Positions 26,891-37,686 of a DNA stretch of 64,000 nt are shown here, piece by piece. Within the stretch, counting starts at the first letter, position 1. Every line of letters begins with the position of its first letter. The notes beneath the pieces are model-generated. The model was not told where the DNA came from. It saw only the letters and a list, made by a program, of their open reading frames with translations, and did no database searches. This DNA is from Polyangiaceae bacterium (GTDB taxonomy: Bacteria; Myxococcota_A; Polyangia; Polyangiales; Polyangiaceae), in NCBI GenBank assembly GCA_020848455.1, contig JADLAB010000322.1, positions 30,022-94,021 of the forward strand, read 5' to 3'. The position numbers and the translations under genes were made by a program.

Positions 26891-27877
26891 GTGCGCGTGG
26901 TGCGCGACCTTCGGGGCTTGCGGTTCGCCGTCGCCGTCGTGGCGCTCTCGGTCGCGGCGCTCGTCGGCTGCAACAAGAACCAGAGCCTCGCGCTCGTGGG
27001 TGGCCGGCGCGTCGAGGCTAGCGCCCTCGACGGCAATCCGCTCGCGCTCCTGCCGAAGGGCCCGCTCATCCTCTACCGGCTCGACGCGGCACGCCTGTTC
27101 GCCTCGAGCTTCGGGCGCAACGTGGCCGCGCTCACGGCGACCCTGCTGCCCATCGGCCCCGAGTCGAACTTCGTCCCCGCACGCGACGTGCAGCGCATCA
27201 CCGGCGCCGTCTACGCGATGCAGGGCGCGGACTTCTGCGCGGTCCTTCAGGGCAACTTCGACGTGGCGCGCATCCGCGCTGCGGCCGCGGCGCGCGCACA
27301 GACCCCCGGCGGGGCACCGCTCGTGCGCACCGAGTACGCGGGCAACGAGATCTTCACGGTCGCGAACCTCGGCTTCGTGCTGCTGACGCCCCGCGCAATC
27401 CTGTCGGGCAACGAGACCGGCATGCGGCGCGCCCTCGATCGGCTGCGCTTCGGGCGCGTCGACCACGAGCTACCCGCGTGGATGCACATCATCCTCAACG
27501 ACGAGCGCGCGGCCTTCGGCGTCGTGAGCGACATGTCGGGCCAGCCCGCCGTCGCAGCTGCGCAGGGGGAGCTGCCGTTCGTGGCGGGCCTGCGCTACGT
27601 GCGCGTGCTCGGCAACTTCGAGCCGCCGGGGAGCAACATCGTGGGCACGCTCACCTACGGCGACGGCGACGCCGCCGTCCAGGGCGCCGAGCAGCTGCGC
27701 AACGTGGCGCGGCTCAACTACGTGCTCGGGGTGTTCTCGGCGTTCGGCTTCGGAGGTCGACCGCCCGAGCTCACGGTCGCGCTCGCCGGGCGCGACGTGG
27801 GCTTCGCGACCTCGCTCGACGGCAGCATGGTCGGATTCCTCATCGACATGGCGAGCCAGCTCACGCGCAGCCTGTGA
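26891..27877 (+). CDS. Putative lipoprotein of unknown function
   Basis: A 328-residue exported protein with a lipobox (VAALVGCNKN). The body has an alternating helix-strand pattern: LPKGPLILYRLDAARLFASS, RITGAVYAMQGADFCAVLQG, ILSGNETGMRRALDR. It ends with a hydrophobic helix, GSMVGFLIDMASQL. No catalytic motif seen. Three GTG codons occur at 26891, 26897 and 26900; the first gives the longest signal sequence. TAGGCT ends directly before 26891, so if that is the -10, the later GTG codons would be the leaderless starts. It converges with the carboxypeptidase gene across a hairpin. Confidence 0.7.
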   Translation: MRVVRDLRGLRFAVAVVALSVAALVGCNKNQSLALVGGRRVEASALDGNPLALLPKGPLILYRLDAARLFASSFGRNVAALTATLLPIGPESNFVPARDVQRITGAVYAMQGADFCAVLQGNFDVARIRAAAAARAQTPGGAPLVRTEYAGNEIFTVANLGFVLLTPRAILSGNETGMRRALDRLRFGRVDHELPAWMHIILNDERAAFGVVSDMSGQPAVAAAQGELPFVAGLRYVRVLGNFEPPGSNIVGTLTYGDGDAAVQGAEQLRNVARLNYVLGVFSAFGFGGRPPELTVALAGRDVGFATSLDGSMVGFLIDMASQLTRSL

Positions 27878-27885
27878 CTCGCGCC

Positions 27886-27901
27886 TCGCCCTCTCGGGCG
27901 A
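27886..27901. terminator. Hairpin tcgccc-tctc-gggcga between convergent genes
   Basis: A 6-base stem with a 4-base loop in the 39-base gap between two converging genes. It shares the CGCCC/GGGCG stem with hairpins at 6603-6620 and 50213-50238, and the flank gggcgaaacac with the latter. Probably a bidirectional transcription end; no U-run. Confidence 0.45.
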
Positions 27902-27916
27902 AACACGCGCGGCCTC

Positions 27917-28903
27917 CTACAGCCGGTCGCCCCGCGCGAAGGGCAGGGTCGCGGTCGCGATGCGCCCGGCCACCTCGGTCGTGTTCGGCGGGTTGAACCA
28001 CGCGAAGGGGTCGAAGAGGCGGCCCGGGCGCAGCCCGACCCCGCCCCGAGAGCACTCGACGAGCAGGGACAGCGCGCCGTGCCGCTCGTGGAACCAATCG
28101 AGCTCGAGGCCCCCCTGGCGCAGGCCCACGCCGAACCACGACGACGGCAGCGCGCGGTAGGGACGCGGGTCCGCGGCGGCGGCGATGCGCCTGGCCCAGG
28201 CGCGGTGCTCCGCCGCGTCCGGGGCCGGCAGCAGCGAGTAGGCGTGAGGGTAGAGGACGGCCCCGCCGAAGCTGTGGAACGACACCGCGCGATCGACCCG
28301 GCGCGTGCCGAGCGCCTGTGCGATGGCCTGCACCTCGGGCTCGCTCGACGGCGCGGCCCCGGGCTTGAAGACCCAGGGCACGGTGCGCCGCCCGAGGCCC
28401 CAGTGGGCGTCGAAGTTGCGGTTCAGGTCGACCCCGTGCGCGTTGTGGCGCACGAAGCGAAAGCGGCGCGCGCGCAGGTTGCGCTCCACGCGCAAGAGGC
28501 CGTCGGGGTTGGCGATCGGCACCACCACGACACTGCGGTCGCCGAGTCGGCTCTCGAGCAGCTGCCCCACGAGCGCGAGGGCGGTCTCGACCCCGATCCA
28601 CTCGATGGGGTGCAGGCCCGCGAGCACGACCGACGTGCGCCGGTGGGGCGCGGGCTCGGCACCCACCGTGAGAGCGAACAGCGGCTCGCCGCGCACGCTG
28701 CGGCCGATGGTGGCGAGCCGCGCGCCCGTCTGCACCAGCCGGTCGACGGCGCCGAGCAGCTCCGCGTAGCCGCGGTAGGCGCCGAGGCCGCGGCGCCCGA
28801 GGACAGGGGCGAGAGGCTCGGCCCGGTGCTGCTCGACGAGCTGGCGCAGCGTGGCGCGCCCGGAGCGTTCGCTCGCGACGGAGAGCGGCGATGCGGGAGT
28901 CAC
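27917..28903 (-). CDS. M14-family zinc carboxypeptidase-like protein
   Basis: A 328-residue peptidase of the carboxypeptidase A fold, which removes C-terminal or peptidoglycan-linked residues. Zinc ligands: LAGLHPIEWIG (HxxE) and SFHSFGGAVLYPH (His). The substrate-binding motif GVDLNRNFDAHW and the catalytic glutamate in LSLLVECSRGG are present, so it should be active. No clear signal peptide at GTG 28903, which is the only reasonable start before the conserved region. A divergent gene begins 105 bases away. Substrate unknown. Confidence 0.85.
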   Translation of the reverse strand: MTPASPLSVASERSGRATLRQLVEQHRAEPLAPVLGRRGLGAYRGYAELLGAVDRLVQTGARLATIGRSVRGEPLFALTVGAEPAPHRRTSVVLAGLHPIEWIGVETALALVGQLLESRLGDRSVVVVPIANPDGLLRVERNLRARRFRFVRHNAHGVDLNRNFDAHWGLGRRTVPWVFKPGAAPSSEPEVQAIAQALGTRRVDRAVSFHSFGGAVLYPHAYSLLPAPDAAEHRAWARRIAAAADPRPYRALPSSWFGVGLRQGGLELDWFHERHGALSLLVECSRGGVGLRPGRLFDPFAWFNPPNTTEVAGRIATATLPFARGDRL

Positions 28904-29007
28904 GCGCGGTATTGGAGCCGCAAACCCGGCGGTGTGGAAGAAAAAATGGCGCGCTCGCTTGCGCCGTCTGCGGCGGCGGCGAACGCTCGACGGGCGACGA
29001 ACGCGAC

Positions 29008-29577
29008 ATGACCAGCGTCGACGAGCATGGCTGGGTGGTGGGCGCCGTCGCGCCCTTGCCCCCGGAGCGCGCCTACTCGGTGCTCGTGCCCGAGCCCTCG
29101 AGCGTGATCGATGCGGTGCGCTGGGTGGCGCAGGCGGCACGCTTCTTCGCGGCCTCCCTCGCCGTCGAGCCGGCGAAGCGCTACCCGGCCGGCGGCTGGC
29201 CGCGCGTCGACCGCGCGACGGTGCGGGTGGGTCCACTCGCCGGCCCGCCGGGGGGCGGAGTGCCTCGCGGAGTCGTCGCGCTCTGCACGCTGCCGCTCTC
29301 GGACGCGCCGCTCGTGCGGGCACGGGCGGCGCAGGGGGTGGCCGCGATGGGGGGAGCCGGCTTCGACGTCCTGCTGGCGCGCGCCACGCGGCTCTGGCAG
29401 CTCGACGCGGCGCCGCTCGAGGGCGAGCCCGGAGCGGCGCTGCTCGTCGCGGCGCTGCTCGCGTCGCTCGCGCTCGGCCCCGTGCTCGCGCCGGACGGCG
29501 CCGTGCTCGGCGTGAAGAGCTGTCGCGACCGCCTCGCGGCGCTCGGCAGCGGGCGCGGGGCTGCGGGGAGGCGCTGA
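29008..29577 (+). CDS. Hypothetical protein
   Basis: A 189-residue Ala/Leu/Arg-rich protein I do not recognise. ATG 29008 is used because it precedes the more conserved-looking stretch DEHGWVVGAVAPLPPERAYS. A hydrophobic segment (GAALLVAALLASLALGP) near residue 155 could be a membrane anchor or buried helix. The basic C-terminus ends in GRGAAGRR. It is divergent from the M14 peptidase gene and lies 123 bases upstream of the sigma factor. High GC at third positions supports coding; no function can be inferred. Confidence 0.55.
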   Translation: MTSVDEHGWVVGAVAPLPPERAYSVLVPEPSSVIDAVRWVAQAARFFAASLAVEPAKRYPAGGWPRVDRATVRVGPLAGPPGGGVPRGVVALCTLPLSDAPLVRARAAQGVAAMGGAGFDVLLARATRLWQLDAAPLEGEPGAALLVAALLASLALGPVLAPDGAVLGVKSCRDRLAALGSGRGAAGRR

Positions 29578-29700
29578 GCGCCGTGGCACAACCGCTGGAT
29601 ATCCGCTCAGTTTCGTCCGGTACGGCGGTGCGCCGGTCGGGCCGCACGGCGCGAACGCGGCACACCGTAAGTTATTCAATGGAAACGCGTTGAGATCGTC

Positions 29701-30507
29701 ATGAACGCGACGGCGGTGCTCTTCGCGCAGCAGCCATCGGCGCCACCGGCGGTCGCGCCGGCGCGCGGTGTGGCGCTCGGCGCGGTGCGCCGTCGGCCCG
29801 CGCTGCGGCTGGTGAGCGCCCCGGAGGTCGAGCCGCTGGCACCGCTCCTGGCCTTCGTTTCCGGCGTGTCTGGGCCGGCGACGCGGAGTATCGTGCCGGC
29901 CGTGAGCGCGCCCCCGAAGGACCGCGAGGTCGAGCGCGAGGAGGAGCGCCTGCTCTGCGCGCGCGCCCAGGGGGGCGACAAGGCCGCGCTCGGCCAGCTG
30001 CTGCGGCGCCACGGGCCGACCCTGTACCGCACGGTCCTCTTGCCGCGCCTCGGTGGCGAGGCGGCGGCGCAGGATGCGCTCGCCGACACCTACGTGCGGG
30101 TCATGGAGCGCTTCGCGCAGTTCGAGTGGCGCGGCTGCGGCGTGTACCCGTGGCTGCGCGTCATCGCGATGCGCATCGCCCTCGACATGCTGCGCGCCCG
30201 GCGGCGCGAGAGCCTGTTCGAGCCGGCCGACCTCAGCCGTGCCGTCGACGACGCCGAGCGCGACCTCGATCAGGGGCTCGACGCCGAGCTGTGCGAGCGC
30301 CGCGACCTCGAGGCATCGCGCCAGCGGCTCGACAAGGCGCTCGCCACCATCAACCAGCGCTACGCGCTCGCCATCCGGCTGCGCATCCTCGAGGAGCGGT
30401 CGCGCGAGGCCGCCGCCGAGGCGCTCGGCGTGAGCGTGCCGACCTTCGACGTCGTGCTGCACCGCGCCCTCGCTGCGCTCAAGCGCGCCATCTCGGAGGC
30501 GGCATGA
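29701..30507 (+). CDS. ECF-type RNA polymerase sigma factor
   Basis: A sigma-70 family factor of 268 residues. The first 65 are an Ala/Pro-rich extension with no known domain. Region 2 follows (CARAQGGDKAALGQLLRRHG, FEWRGCGVYPWLRVIAMRIA, LDMLRARRR), then region 4 (INQRYALAIRLRILEERSRE, AAAEALGVSVPTFDVVLHRA). Regions 1 and 3 are missing, as in extracytoplasmic-function sigmas. GTG 29902 would give a 201-residue protein of usual ECF size, but the codon bias of the extension favours ATG 29701. Its stop overlaps the next start (ATGA), placing it in an operon with a membrane protein and a lipoprotein. Confidence 0.85.
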   Translation: MNATAVLFAQQPSAPPAVAPARGVALGAVRRRPALRLVSAPEVEPLAPLLAFVSGVSGPATRSIVPAVSAPPKDREVEREEERLLCARAQGGDKAALGQLLRRHGPTLYRTVLLPRLGGEAAAQDALADTYVRVMERFAQFEWRGCGVYPWLRVIAMRIALDMLRARRRESLFEPADLSRAVDDAERDLDQGLDAELCERRDLEASRQRLDKALATINQRYALAIRLRILEERSREAAAEALGVSVPTFDVVLHRALAALKRAISEAA

Positions 30508-31253
30508 AGCGCGAGCTGCGACTCGTCAAGGGTGGCGAGGACCTCGGGTCCGAGCGCGACCCGCTCGCCGCCGAGGCCGAGGAGCTCGTGCGCGGCGCGG
30601 CCGGGCAGGGTGCGCTCGAGGCCGTCGACCACGAGGCGCTGCTCGCGCTCGCGCTCGGCGACGAGGCAGCGAGCTTCGCCCCCGCCGAGTGCGAGGCGGC
30701 GGCGGCGCTCCGGGACGCGCTCGCCGGCGCGGGCGAACATCCGCTCGCCGAGCTCGCCGGCGCGCTGCGGGCGCTCCACGCGCCAGCGGCGCTCGCGCCG
30801 CGCACCCACGCCGCCCTGCTCGAGCGCGCGTTGTCGCGGCACGCGGCGGCGGCAGTCGAGGCCGAGGGCGAGCCCCAGCCCCGGAGCGATGGGCACGGCG
30901 CGAGCGCGGCGAGCGCGCTCGCCCGCGCGGCCGAGGGCGAGCCGGTGCCACCGGCCGGGCGTGCCCGCACGTCCCCGAAGCGCCGCGCCTGGCCGTTCGT
31001 GGCGCTCGGCACGGCGCTCGCCGCTGCCGCAGCGCTCGTGCTCGTGCTGACGAGCGGCGCGTTCGACCGCGAGCGCCGGACGGGCACGCCCACGGCGGCG
31101 GCGTTCATCCAGGCGCGCTCGACCCAGGCCCTGTTCGACCCCGCCCAGCCATTCCCGGCGCGTGGGGGCGAGAGCGAGCGCATGGACCGGATCGCCCGCG
31201 CCCGCGCGGCCGATCTGCGCGCCAACCGCTATGCGTCGTGGGGGGTGCGGTGA
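30504..31253 (+). CDS. Probable anti-sigma factor (single-pass membrane protein)
   Basis: A 249-residue protein. An acidic, helix-rich cytosolic part of about 170 residues (PLAAEAEELVRGAAGQGALE) is followed by one transmembrane helix (WPFVALGTALAAAAALVLVL) preceded by basic residues, then a periplasmic tail of about 50 residues. There is no HxxxCxxC zinc-binding anti-sigma motif. The call rests on topology and the ATGA overlap with the sigma gene, the standard arrangement of sigma/anti-sigma pairs. Its stop and the next start also overlap (TGATG). Confidence 0.6.
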   Translation: MKRELRLVKGGEDLGSERDPLAAEAEELVRGAAGQGALEAVDHEALLALALGDEAASFAPAECEAAAALRDALAGAGEHPLAELAGALRALHAPAALAPRTHAALLERALSRHAAAAVEAEGEPQPRSDGHGASAASALARAAEGEPVPPAGRARTSPKRRAWPFVALGTALAAAAALVLVLTSGAFDRERRTGTPTAAAFIQARSTQALFDPAQPFPARGGESERMDRIARARAADLRANRYASWGVR

Positions 31254-31834
31254 TGCGCCGCCGGAGCGTGCTCCTCGCCTGGGCCGTGCTCGCGGTCGGG
31301 CTCGCGCTCGGCCCGGGCGGGTGCGCCGAGCGGCCGTCGCAGGACGTGCAGGCCGAGCGCTGCCCGGAGGGCGTGGTCGACGAGGTGCTGCTCGCGTTCC
31401 TCTCGAAGGCGCGCGCCGCGCACCACCGCGCCGATCTGTTCGAGCTGGACAAGGACCTCGACGGGGCCATCGAGGAGGTCGAGCGGTTGGTGACGGGCGT
31501 TCGACCGGGCGGCGGCACGCCGCCACCCGAGGTGCGCGAGGTGCTGGCCGACAGCTTCGCCCGGCTCGCGGAGCTGCGCGGCCGGCTCGGGCGCTTCGAC
31601 GACGCCGAGCGCGACCTCGACGAGGGGCTCGGCTTCGCACCGGAGGTGACGCATTTCCGCGGCCGGCTCTTCGAGGTGCGCGGCGTCGTGGAGAAGGAGC
31701 GCGCCGCGGCGCTCGAGAAGGACGGCAAGCTCTCCGAGTCCAAGCTGGCACGCGAGCGCGCGATCCGGGCCCTGCAGCAGGCCATCGACGTGCAGGAGCA
31801 GGTCATCCGCGACGCGCTCGGCGCCCAGCCCTGA
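31253..31834 (+). CDS. Lipoprotein with TPR-like helices, third gene of the sigma operon
   Basis: A 193-residue exported lipoprotein (GLALGPGGCAERP). The mature part is helical, with repeats such as RLAELRGRLGRFDDAERDLD and ERAIRALQQAIDVQEQVIRD resembling tetratricopeptide helices. The start overlaps the preceding stop as TGATG. The position suggests an envelope sensor or target feeding into the sigma/anti-sigma pair; this is inference. Confidence 0.65.
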   Translation: MRRRSVLLAWAVLAVGLALGPGGCAERPSQDVQAERCPEGVVDEVLLAFLSKARAAHHRADLFELDKDLDGAIEEVERLVTGVRPGGGTPPPEVREVLADSFARLAELRGRLGRFDDAERDLDEGLGFAPEVTHFRGRLFEVRGVVEKERAAALEKDGKLSESKLARERAIRALQQAIDVQEQVIRDALGAQP

Positions 31835-31936
31835 GGGCCCGGGGGCGGCCCCATCGGTCTCGTCGATGGCGCGCTGCGTTGCGGATTCGCGCGGCGAAGG
31901 CGAGCCGCCGTCTGGTTGGCCGAGCGCATTGTGCGA

Positions 31937-31942
31937 TACAGT
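31937..31942 (+). promoter_or_regulatory. -10-like element TACAGT upstream of the J-domain gene
   Basis: gatacagtg at 31935-31943 is identical to 33390-33398 upstream of the Hsp70 gene, followed in both by a gcg two bases later. TACAGT fits the TAnnnT form of housekeeping -10 elements. A weak -35 (TTGGCC, 31916-31921) lies 15 bases upstream. Confidence 0.4.
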
Positions 31943-31963
31943 GGTGCGCGAGGTTACGCTCCG

Positions 31964-33166
31964 ATGGCGCGAGTCCCGAGACGGCCCACGGGCAGCGGCA
32001 GCGCCGCTGCAGGGGGAGGCGCACGCCCCGCGCCCGCCGGCGAGGACGCCTTCCTGCTGTCGCTCGTCGACGGCGTGCTCGACGAGTCCGAGCTCTCGTT
32101 CGTCACCGGCCGCCCGGAGCCCGAGCTCGGGGCGGCGCTCGACCGGCTCGCGGCCGCCGGGCACGTCGTCTTCGGGCCACCCTCGGCCCCGGCCGCCTCG
32201 CCGGCGGCCCCGACGACCGGTGCCCTGGACGACGACGACGAGGCGGGCGTCGACCTCGAGCCGGAGCGGCGGCGCGCGATCCGCGAGCTCTACGACAAGC
32301 TCGAGCACCTCGACCACCACGGCGTGCTCGGCGTGGCGGTCAGCGCGACCAAGGGGCAGATCCGCGCCGCGTACCACCGCCTCGCGCCCTCGTATCACCC
32401 GGATCGGCACTTCCGGAAGAACCTCGGCACCTACAAGAAGCGCATCGAGGCCATCTTCGCGCGCGTGACCCAGGCCTACGAGGCGCTGCGCAAGGAGGCG
32501 CGCAGCGACCCGCCGCCGGCAGCGCCCGCGCGTACGCCGGACGGTTCGAGCGTGCCACCGGCGCGCGACAGCATCCCATCCGCTCCGCGCCTCACGCCCA
32601 CCGGCAGCGTGCCGCCGCCGAGGCCCTCGAGGCCGACCGGCGAGGCGAGCTCCGCGCCGCCGCCCCCTGCGCCGCGCGCGACCTACGTCCCCGCGCCCCG
32701 GAGCGCCGAGGACGCCGCAGCCGCCGAGCGCGCGCGTCGCGACGCGCTCGCGCGCAAGCTCGGGGTGGCGCCACGTGCCTCGCAGCCGGCGCGCGGATCG
32801 GGGCCGCCGCGCAGCACCGCGCCTCCGCCCGAGGCGGGCGGCCAGCGCATCACCCAGACACGGTTCAAGCCGCTCGGCTCGGAACCGCCCGACGCCGCGG
32901 ACGTTCCCTATGCGCCGCCGCCCGGCGTGGCGATGAGCGCCGCGGAGGTGCTGCGCCAGCGCTACGACGACGTGGCCGACCGGGCGCGCTCGTTGCGCCG
33001 CGACCGGCTCGTGGCGCACGCCCGCGAGGCCGCGCTGCGCGGCGACCACGCGGCAGCGGCGGCGGCCCTCGCCGCGGCCTCGAGCCTCGCACCGCACGAC
33101 GCCGAGCTGCTCCGGATGGCCCGCGAGGCCGAGCAGCGCGCGGGCGGCACGCGGGCGAAGTCCTAG
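31964..33166 (+). CDS. J-domain protein with N-terminal winged-helix-like domain
   Basis: A 400-residue cochaperone-like protein. Residues of about 26-66 (AFLLSLVDG, LSFVTGRPEPELGAALDRLA, AAGHVVF) form a small winged-helix-like module. Residues 108-178 are a J-domain with the essential HPD (RLAPSYHPDRHFRKNLGTYK), so it should stimulate an Hsp70 ATPase. A 130-residue Pro/Ser/Ala-rich linker follows, then a TPR-like helical end (EAALRGDHAAAAAALAAASS). The zinc-finger and substrate domains of DnaJ are absent, so this is a class C J-protein. ATG 31964 is preferred over the upstream TTG. The next gene is Hsp70, its likely partner. Confidence 0.85.
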   Translation: MARVPRRPTGSGSAAAGGGARPAPAGEDAFLLSLVDGVLDESELSFVTGRPEPELGAALDRLAAAGHVVFGPPSAPAASPAAPTTGALDDDDEAGVDLEPERRRAIRELYDKLEHLDHHGVLGVAVSATKGQIRAAYHRLAPSYHPDRHFRKNLGTYKKRIEAIFARVTQAYEALRKEARSDPPPAAPARTPDGSSVPPARDSIPSAPRLTPTGSVPPPRPSRPTGEASSAPPPPAPRATYVPAPRSAEDAAAAERARRDALARKLGVAPRASQPARGSGPPRSTAPPPEAGGQRITQTRFKPLGSEPPDAADVPYAPPPGVAMSAAEVLRQRYDDVADRARSLRRDRLVAHAREAALRGDHAAAAAALAAASSLAPHDAELLRMAREAEQRAGGTRAKS

Positions 33167-33436
33167 CTGGACTCGGCTCCAGCGTGACGTGGCTTCAGGC
33201 CCAGAAGCCGGGCGCGCGGATCCCACGCAAGGTGTAGGCACATACGCGCCAACGGGGCGCCGTTTCGTGCGACGCGGGTCGGGCGCAGCCCGGTGCCGGA
33301 GCGGACCCGGAGCGGCCTCGCGCCGGCGCAGGCGGGCCCCCGGAGGGCGGCGGCGTCGCAAGGGACTCGCGGCGAGGCCCACATTTGGTGATACAGTGCG
33401 GCGAGCGCAATCCGGCCGCCTTCCACCGTTCGCAGC
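33167..33436. other. Intergenic region before the Hsp70 gene
   Basis: 270 bases, no gene supported. The only clear signal is TACAGT at 33392-33397 preceded by TGA (extended -10 form TGnTAnnnT), sharing nine bases with the element before the J-domain gene. No CIRCE-type inverted repeat is seen, so HrcA control is not indicated. Confidence 0.5.
33392..33397 (+). promoter_or_regulatory. Extended -10-like element TGaTACAGT for the Hsp70 gene
   Basis: TACAGT with an upstream TG at the right distance for an extended -10. About 40 bases before ATG 33437. Shares the block gatacagtg with the J-domain gene's upstream region. Confidence 0.45.
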
Positions 33437-35281
<1,845 letters not shown>

Positions 35282-35312
35282 GGCGGGCCAACCGGGAGGT
35301 ACGGGGCGGTCC

Positions 35313-35699
35313 ATGTCGAAGGTGCCGACGCACGAGGAGATCGACTCGCGCCTGGCGCTCGACGACCACTCGGGCGCGCTCGAGCTGGCACGCCGGCGGC
35401 TCGATGACGAGCCCGACGACGCGCGCGCCGCGGGAGTCGTCGCGCGCTCCACCGCCGTGCTGACGCAGATGTACCTCGGCCGACTCGGCGGCGCGCGGCG
35501 CCGGGTGCGGCTCGCGATGCCGCGGGAGCGGCTCCTCTGGAACTCGATGGACCACCGCGCCGGGTTCCTCGTGTCCATCGCCGAGGAGCCCACGACCATC
35601 GAGGAGCTGCTGGAGATCTGCGGCATGCCCGCGCTCGAGGCGCTCGCGGTGCTCGTGGACCTCGTGGACCGCAACGTGCTGAGGCTCGAGGGGGCCTAG
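35313..35699 (+). CDS. Small protein with TPR-like and winged-helix-like parts, linked to Hsp70
   Basis: A 128-residue cytosolic protein. The first half is helical and TPR-like (GALELARRRLDDEPDDARAA); the second half (GFLVSIAEEPTTIEELLEI, then CGMPALEALAVLVDLVDRNV) resembles the N-terminal module of the J-domain protein two genes upstream. It starts 31 bases after the Hsp70 stop with gggaggtacgg upstream, so it is probably cotranscribed. It may be a client-binding or regulatory partner of this Hsp70; no direct family name recognised. Confidence 0.65.
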   Translation: MSKVPTHEEIDSRLALDDHSGALELARRRLDDEPDDARAAGVVARSTAVLTQMYLGRLGGARRRVRLAMPRERLLWNSMDHRAGFLVSIAEEPTTIEELLEICGMPALEALAVLVDLVDRNVLRLEGA

Positions 35700-35703
35700 C
35701 CGC

Positions 35704-37686
35704 GTGGTGGGGCGCGGCGCGGGGGCCGTCGCGCGGGCGGTGCTGGAGCTCGCCGGCGGCGCTTCGCTCGTCGCGCTCGCGCTGGCGGTGACCCGGGTCG
35801 CAGGGCTCGGCGCCGCGCACCCGATTCCGGGCGACGGGGGCGGGAGCGTGGGCTCGCCACCGCGGCCCGCGCCGGAGCCGCTCGCCGCGCCGCGGCCGGA
35901 GCCCGTGGCCTCGTACACGCTCCACGCCGAGCTCGATGCCGAAGAGCACGTGGTTCGCGGCCGGGGCGTCATCCGCTTCCGGAACGCGAGCGCCGCGCCG
36001 GTCGAGGCGCTCTACCTGCACCTCTACCTGAACGCCTTCAAGGCGCGGAGCCTGTTCCTGCGAGAGGCCACAGGGGCCTTCCGCGGGGGCGGTACGCCGG
36101 CGCACGCGGGCGGCATCGCCGTCGAGCGGCTCTACGCCCGCGAGCTCGAGCGCGAGCTGTGGCCGGCGGCGGATCTGCACGCCGCGGGCGACCCCGACGA
36201 CGAGACCGACGCCCGCGTGCCGTTGCCGCGCCCCCTGCCGCCCGGGGCCGAGCTGACGCTCGACGTCAGCTGGCTCTGCACGCTCCCCGACGTCGTCGCG
36301 CGCACCGGCTTCGCCGGGACCTTCCACATGGTGGCGCAGTGGTTTCCCAAGCTCGCGCGCCTCGAGCCCGACGGGACCTGGGCGCACTTCGCCTTCCACC
36401 GCCTGAGCGAGTTCTACGCGGACTTCGGCGACTACGACGTGACCCTCGATGTGCCACGCGGCTTCCGGGTAGGTGCCACGGGCGAGCGACTCGAGGCGCG
36501 CGAGGAGGGCGGGCGGAGCGTCGTGCGGCACGCGGAGCGCGGCGTGCACGACTTCGCCTTCGCGGCATGGGACGAGTTCGAGGAGCTCACCGGTGCGAGC
36601 GACGACGGGGTGCGCATCACCGTGCTGCACCCGCCGGGCGAGCGGGAGAGCGCCGAGGTCGAGCTCGCCACGGCCGTGCGTGGGCTCGCGCACTACGGCG
36701 CCGCCTACGGTCCCTATCCGTACGCGACCCTCACCGTCGTGCACCCGCCCGCGAGCGCCGGCGAGGCGGGCGGCATGGAGTACCCGACGCTCATCACGAC
36801 CGGCGGTATCCGTGCGTTCTCGTGGCTCGGCGTGCGCAATCTCGAGGTGGTCACGGCCCACGAGCTGGCGCACCAGTGGTTCTACGGCCTCGTGGCGAAC
36901 GACGAGCACCGCTACCCCTTCCTCGACGAGGGGCTCACGAGCTACGCGACGACCGAGGCGCTCGAGGCGTGGCTGCCAAAGAGCTCGGCCTTGCGGCTCG
37001 GCCCCCTGTCCGTCGGCCTGCCCGCGGTCGAGCGCGTCTCCGCGGCGCGCGTGTGGCAGAACGGGCCCATTGCCCGGAGCGCGGAGGCCTTCGCGACCGG
37101 CGGCGACTACGGCGGCCTCGTCTACGGCCGCACGGCGACCTTGCTCGCGACGCTCGGGCGGGTGTACGGGGCCGAGCGCGTGCGGGCACTGCTCGGCCGT
37201 TACGCGCGCGCCGAGCGCTTCCGCCATCCGGATCCGGAGCCGCTGCTCGCGGCGGTCGCAGCGGAGCTCGGGCCCGACGTGGCTGCGATGGTGCGGGCCG
37301 CCCTCTTCGACGGCGCCTCGGTCGACTACGCGGTCGAGGCGCTGACGCGCGCGGCCGAGGTGCCCGACGAGCCCGAGCGACGTCATCGCGGCAGCGTGCT
37401 CGTACGGCGCCACGGCGAGCTCGCGTTTCCCGTCGTGGTCGCCCTTCATGCCGAGGACGGGAGCGAGCTCCGGGTGCCCTGGGACGGCGCGGCGCGGCAC
37501 GTGCGCATCCCGTACGCCGGCCCGTCGGCGCTGGTCGGCGCGGTCGTCGACCCGGACCACGACGTGCTCCTCGACCACGATCTCACGAACAACGCCGAGA
37601 GCCTCGCGCGGACGAGCGTCGGGGCGCGCACGCTCGTCGCCGAGGCGGCGCTCTTCGCGCTCGGCTGGGAGCTCGGCGCGTGGTGA
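35704..37686 (+). CDS. M1-family (gluzincin) metallopeptidase
   Basis: A 660-residue aminopeptidase-like enzyme. An N-terminal hydrophobic helix (ASLVALALAVTRVAGLGAA) anchors or exports it. The beta-rich M1 N-domain covers residues of about 65-270. The catalytic part has GEAGGMEYPTLITTG (the GAMEN-like exopeptidase loop), the zinc motif HELAHQWF near residue 386 and the third ligand glutamate in FLDEGLTSY about 20 residues later. All zinc ligands are present, so it should be active on peptides at the envelope. GTG 35704 follows the previous stop by 4 bases; its own stop overlaps the next start (GTGA). Possibly cotranscribed with the Hsp70 group. Confidence 0.88.
   Translation: MVGRGAGAVARAVLELAGGASLVALALAVTRVAGLGAAHPIPGDGGGSVGSPPRPAPEPLAAPRPEPVASYTLHAELDAEEHVVRGRGVIRFRNASAAPVEALYLHLYLNAFKARSLFLREATGAFRGGGTPAHAGGIAVERLYARELERELWPAADLHAAGDPDDETDARVPLPRPLPPGAELTLDVSWLCTLPDVVARTGFAGTFHMVAQWFPKLARLEPDGTWAHFAFHRLSEFYADFGDYDVTLDVPRGFRVGATGERLEAREEGGRSVVRHAERGVHDFAFAAWDEFEELTGASDDGVRITVLHPPGERESAEVELATAVRGLAHYGAAYGPYPYATLTVVHPPASAGEAGGMEYPTLITTGGIRAFSWLGVRNLEVVTAHELAHQWFYGLVANDEHRYPFLDEGLTSYATTEALEAWLPKSSALRLGPLSVGLPAVERVSAARVWQNGPIARSAEAFATGGDYGGLVYGRTATLLATLGRVYGAERVRALLGRYARAERFRHPDPEPLLAAVAAELGPDVAAMVRAALFDGASVDYAVEALTRAAEVPDEPERRHRGSVLVRRHGELAFPVVVALHAEDGSELRVPWDGAARHVRIPYAGPSALVGAVVDPDHDVLLDHDLTNNAESLARTSVGARTLVAEAALFALGWELGAW

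Noticed and set aside
33167..33436. HrcA/CIRCE control of the Hsp70 gene
   Set aside because: No CIRCE-type inverted repeat (TTAGCACTC-N9-GAGTGCTAA) can be found upstream.
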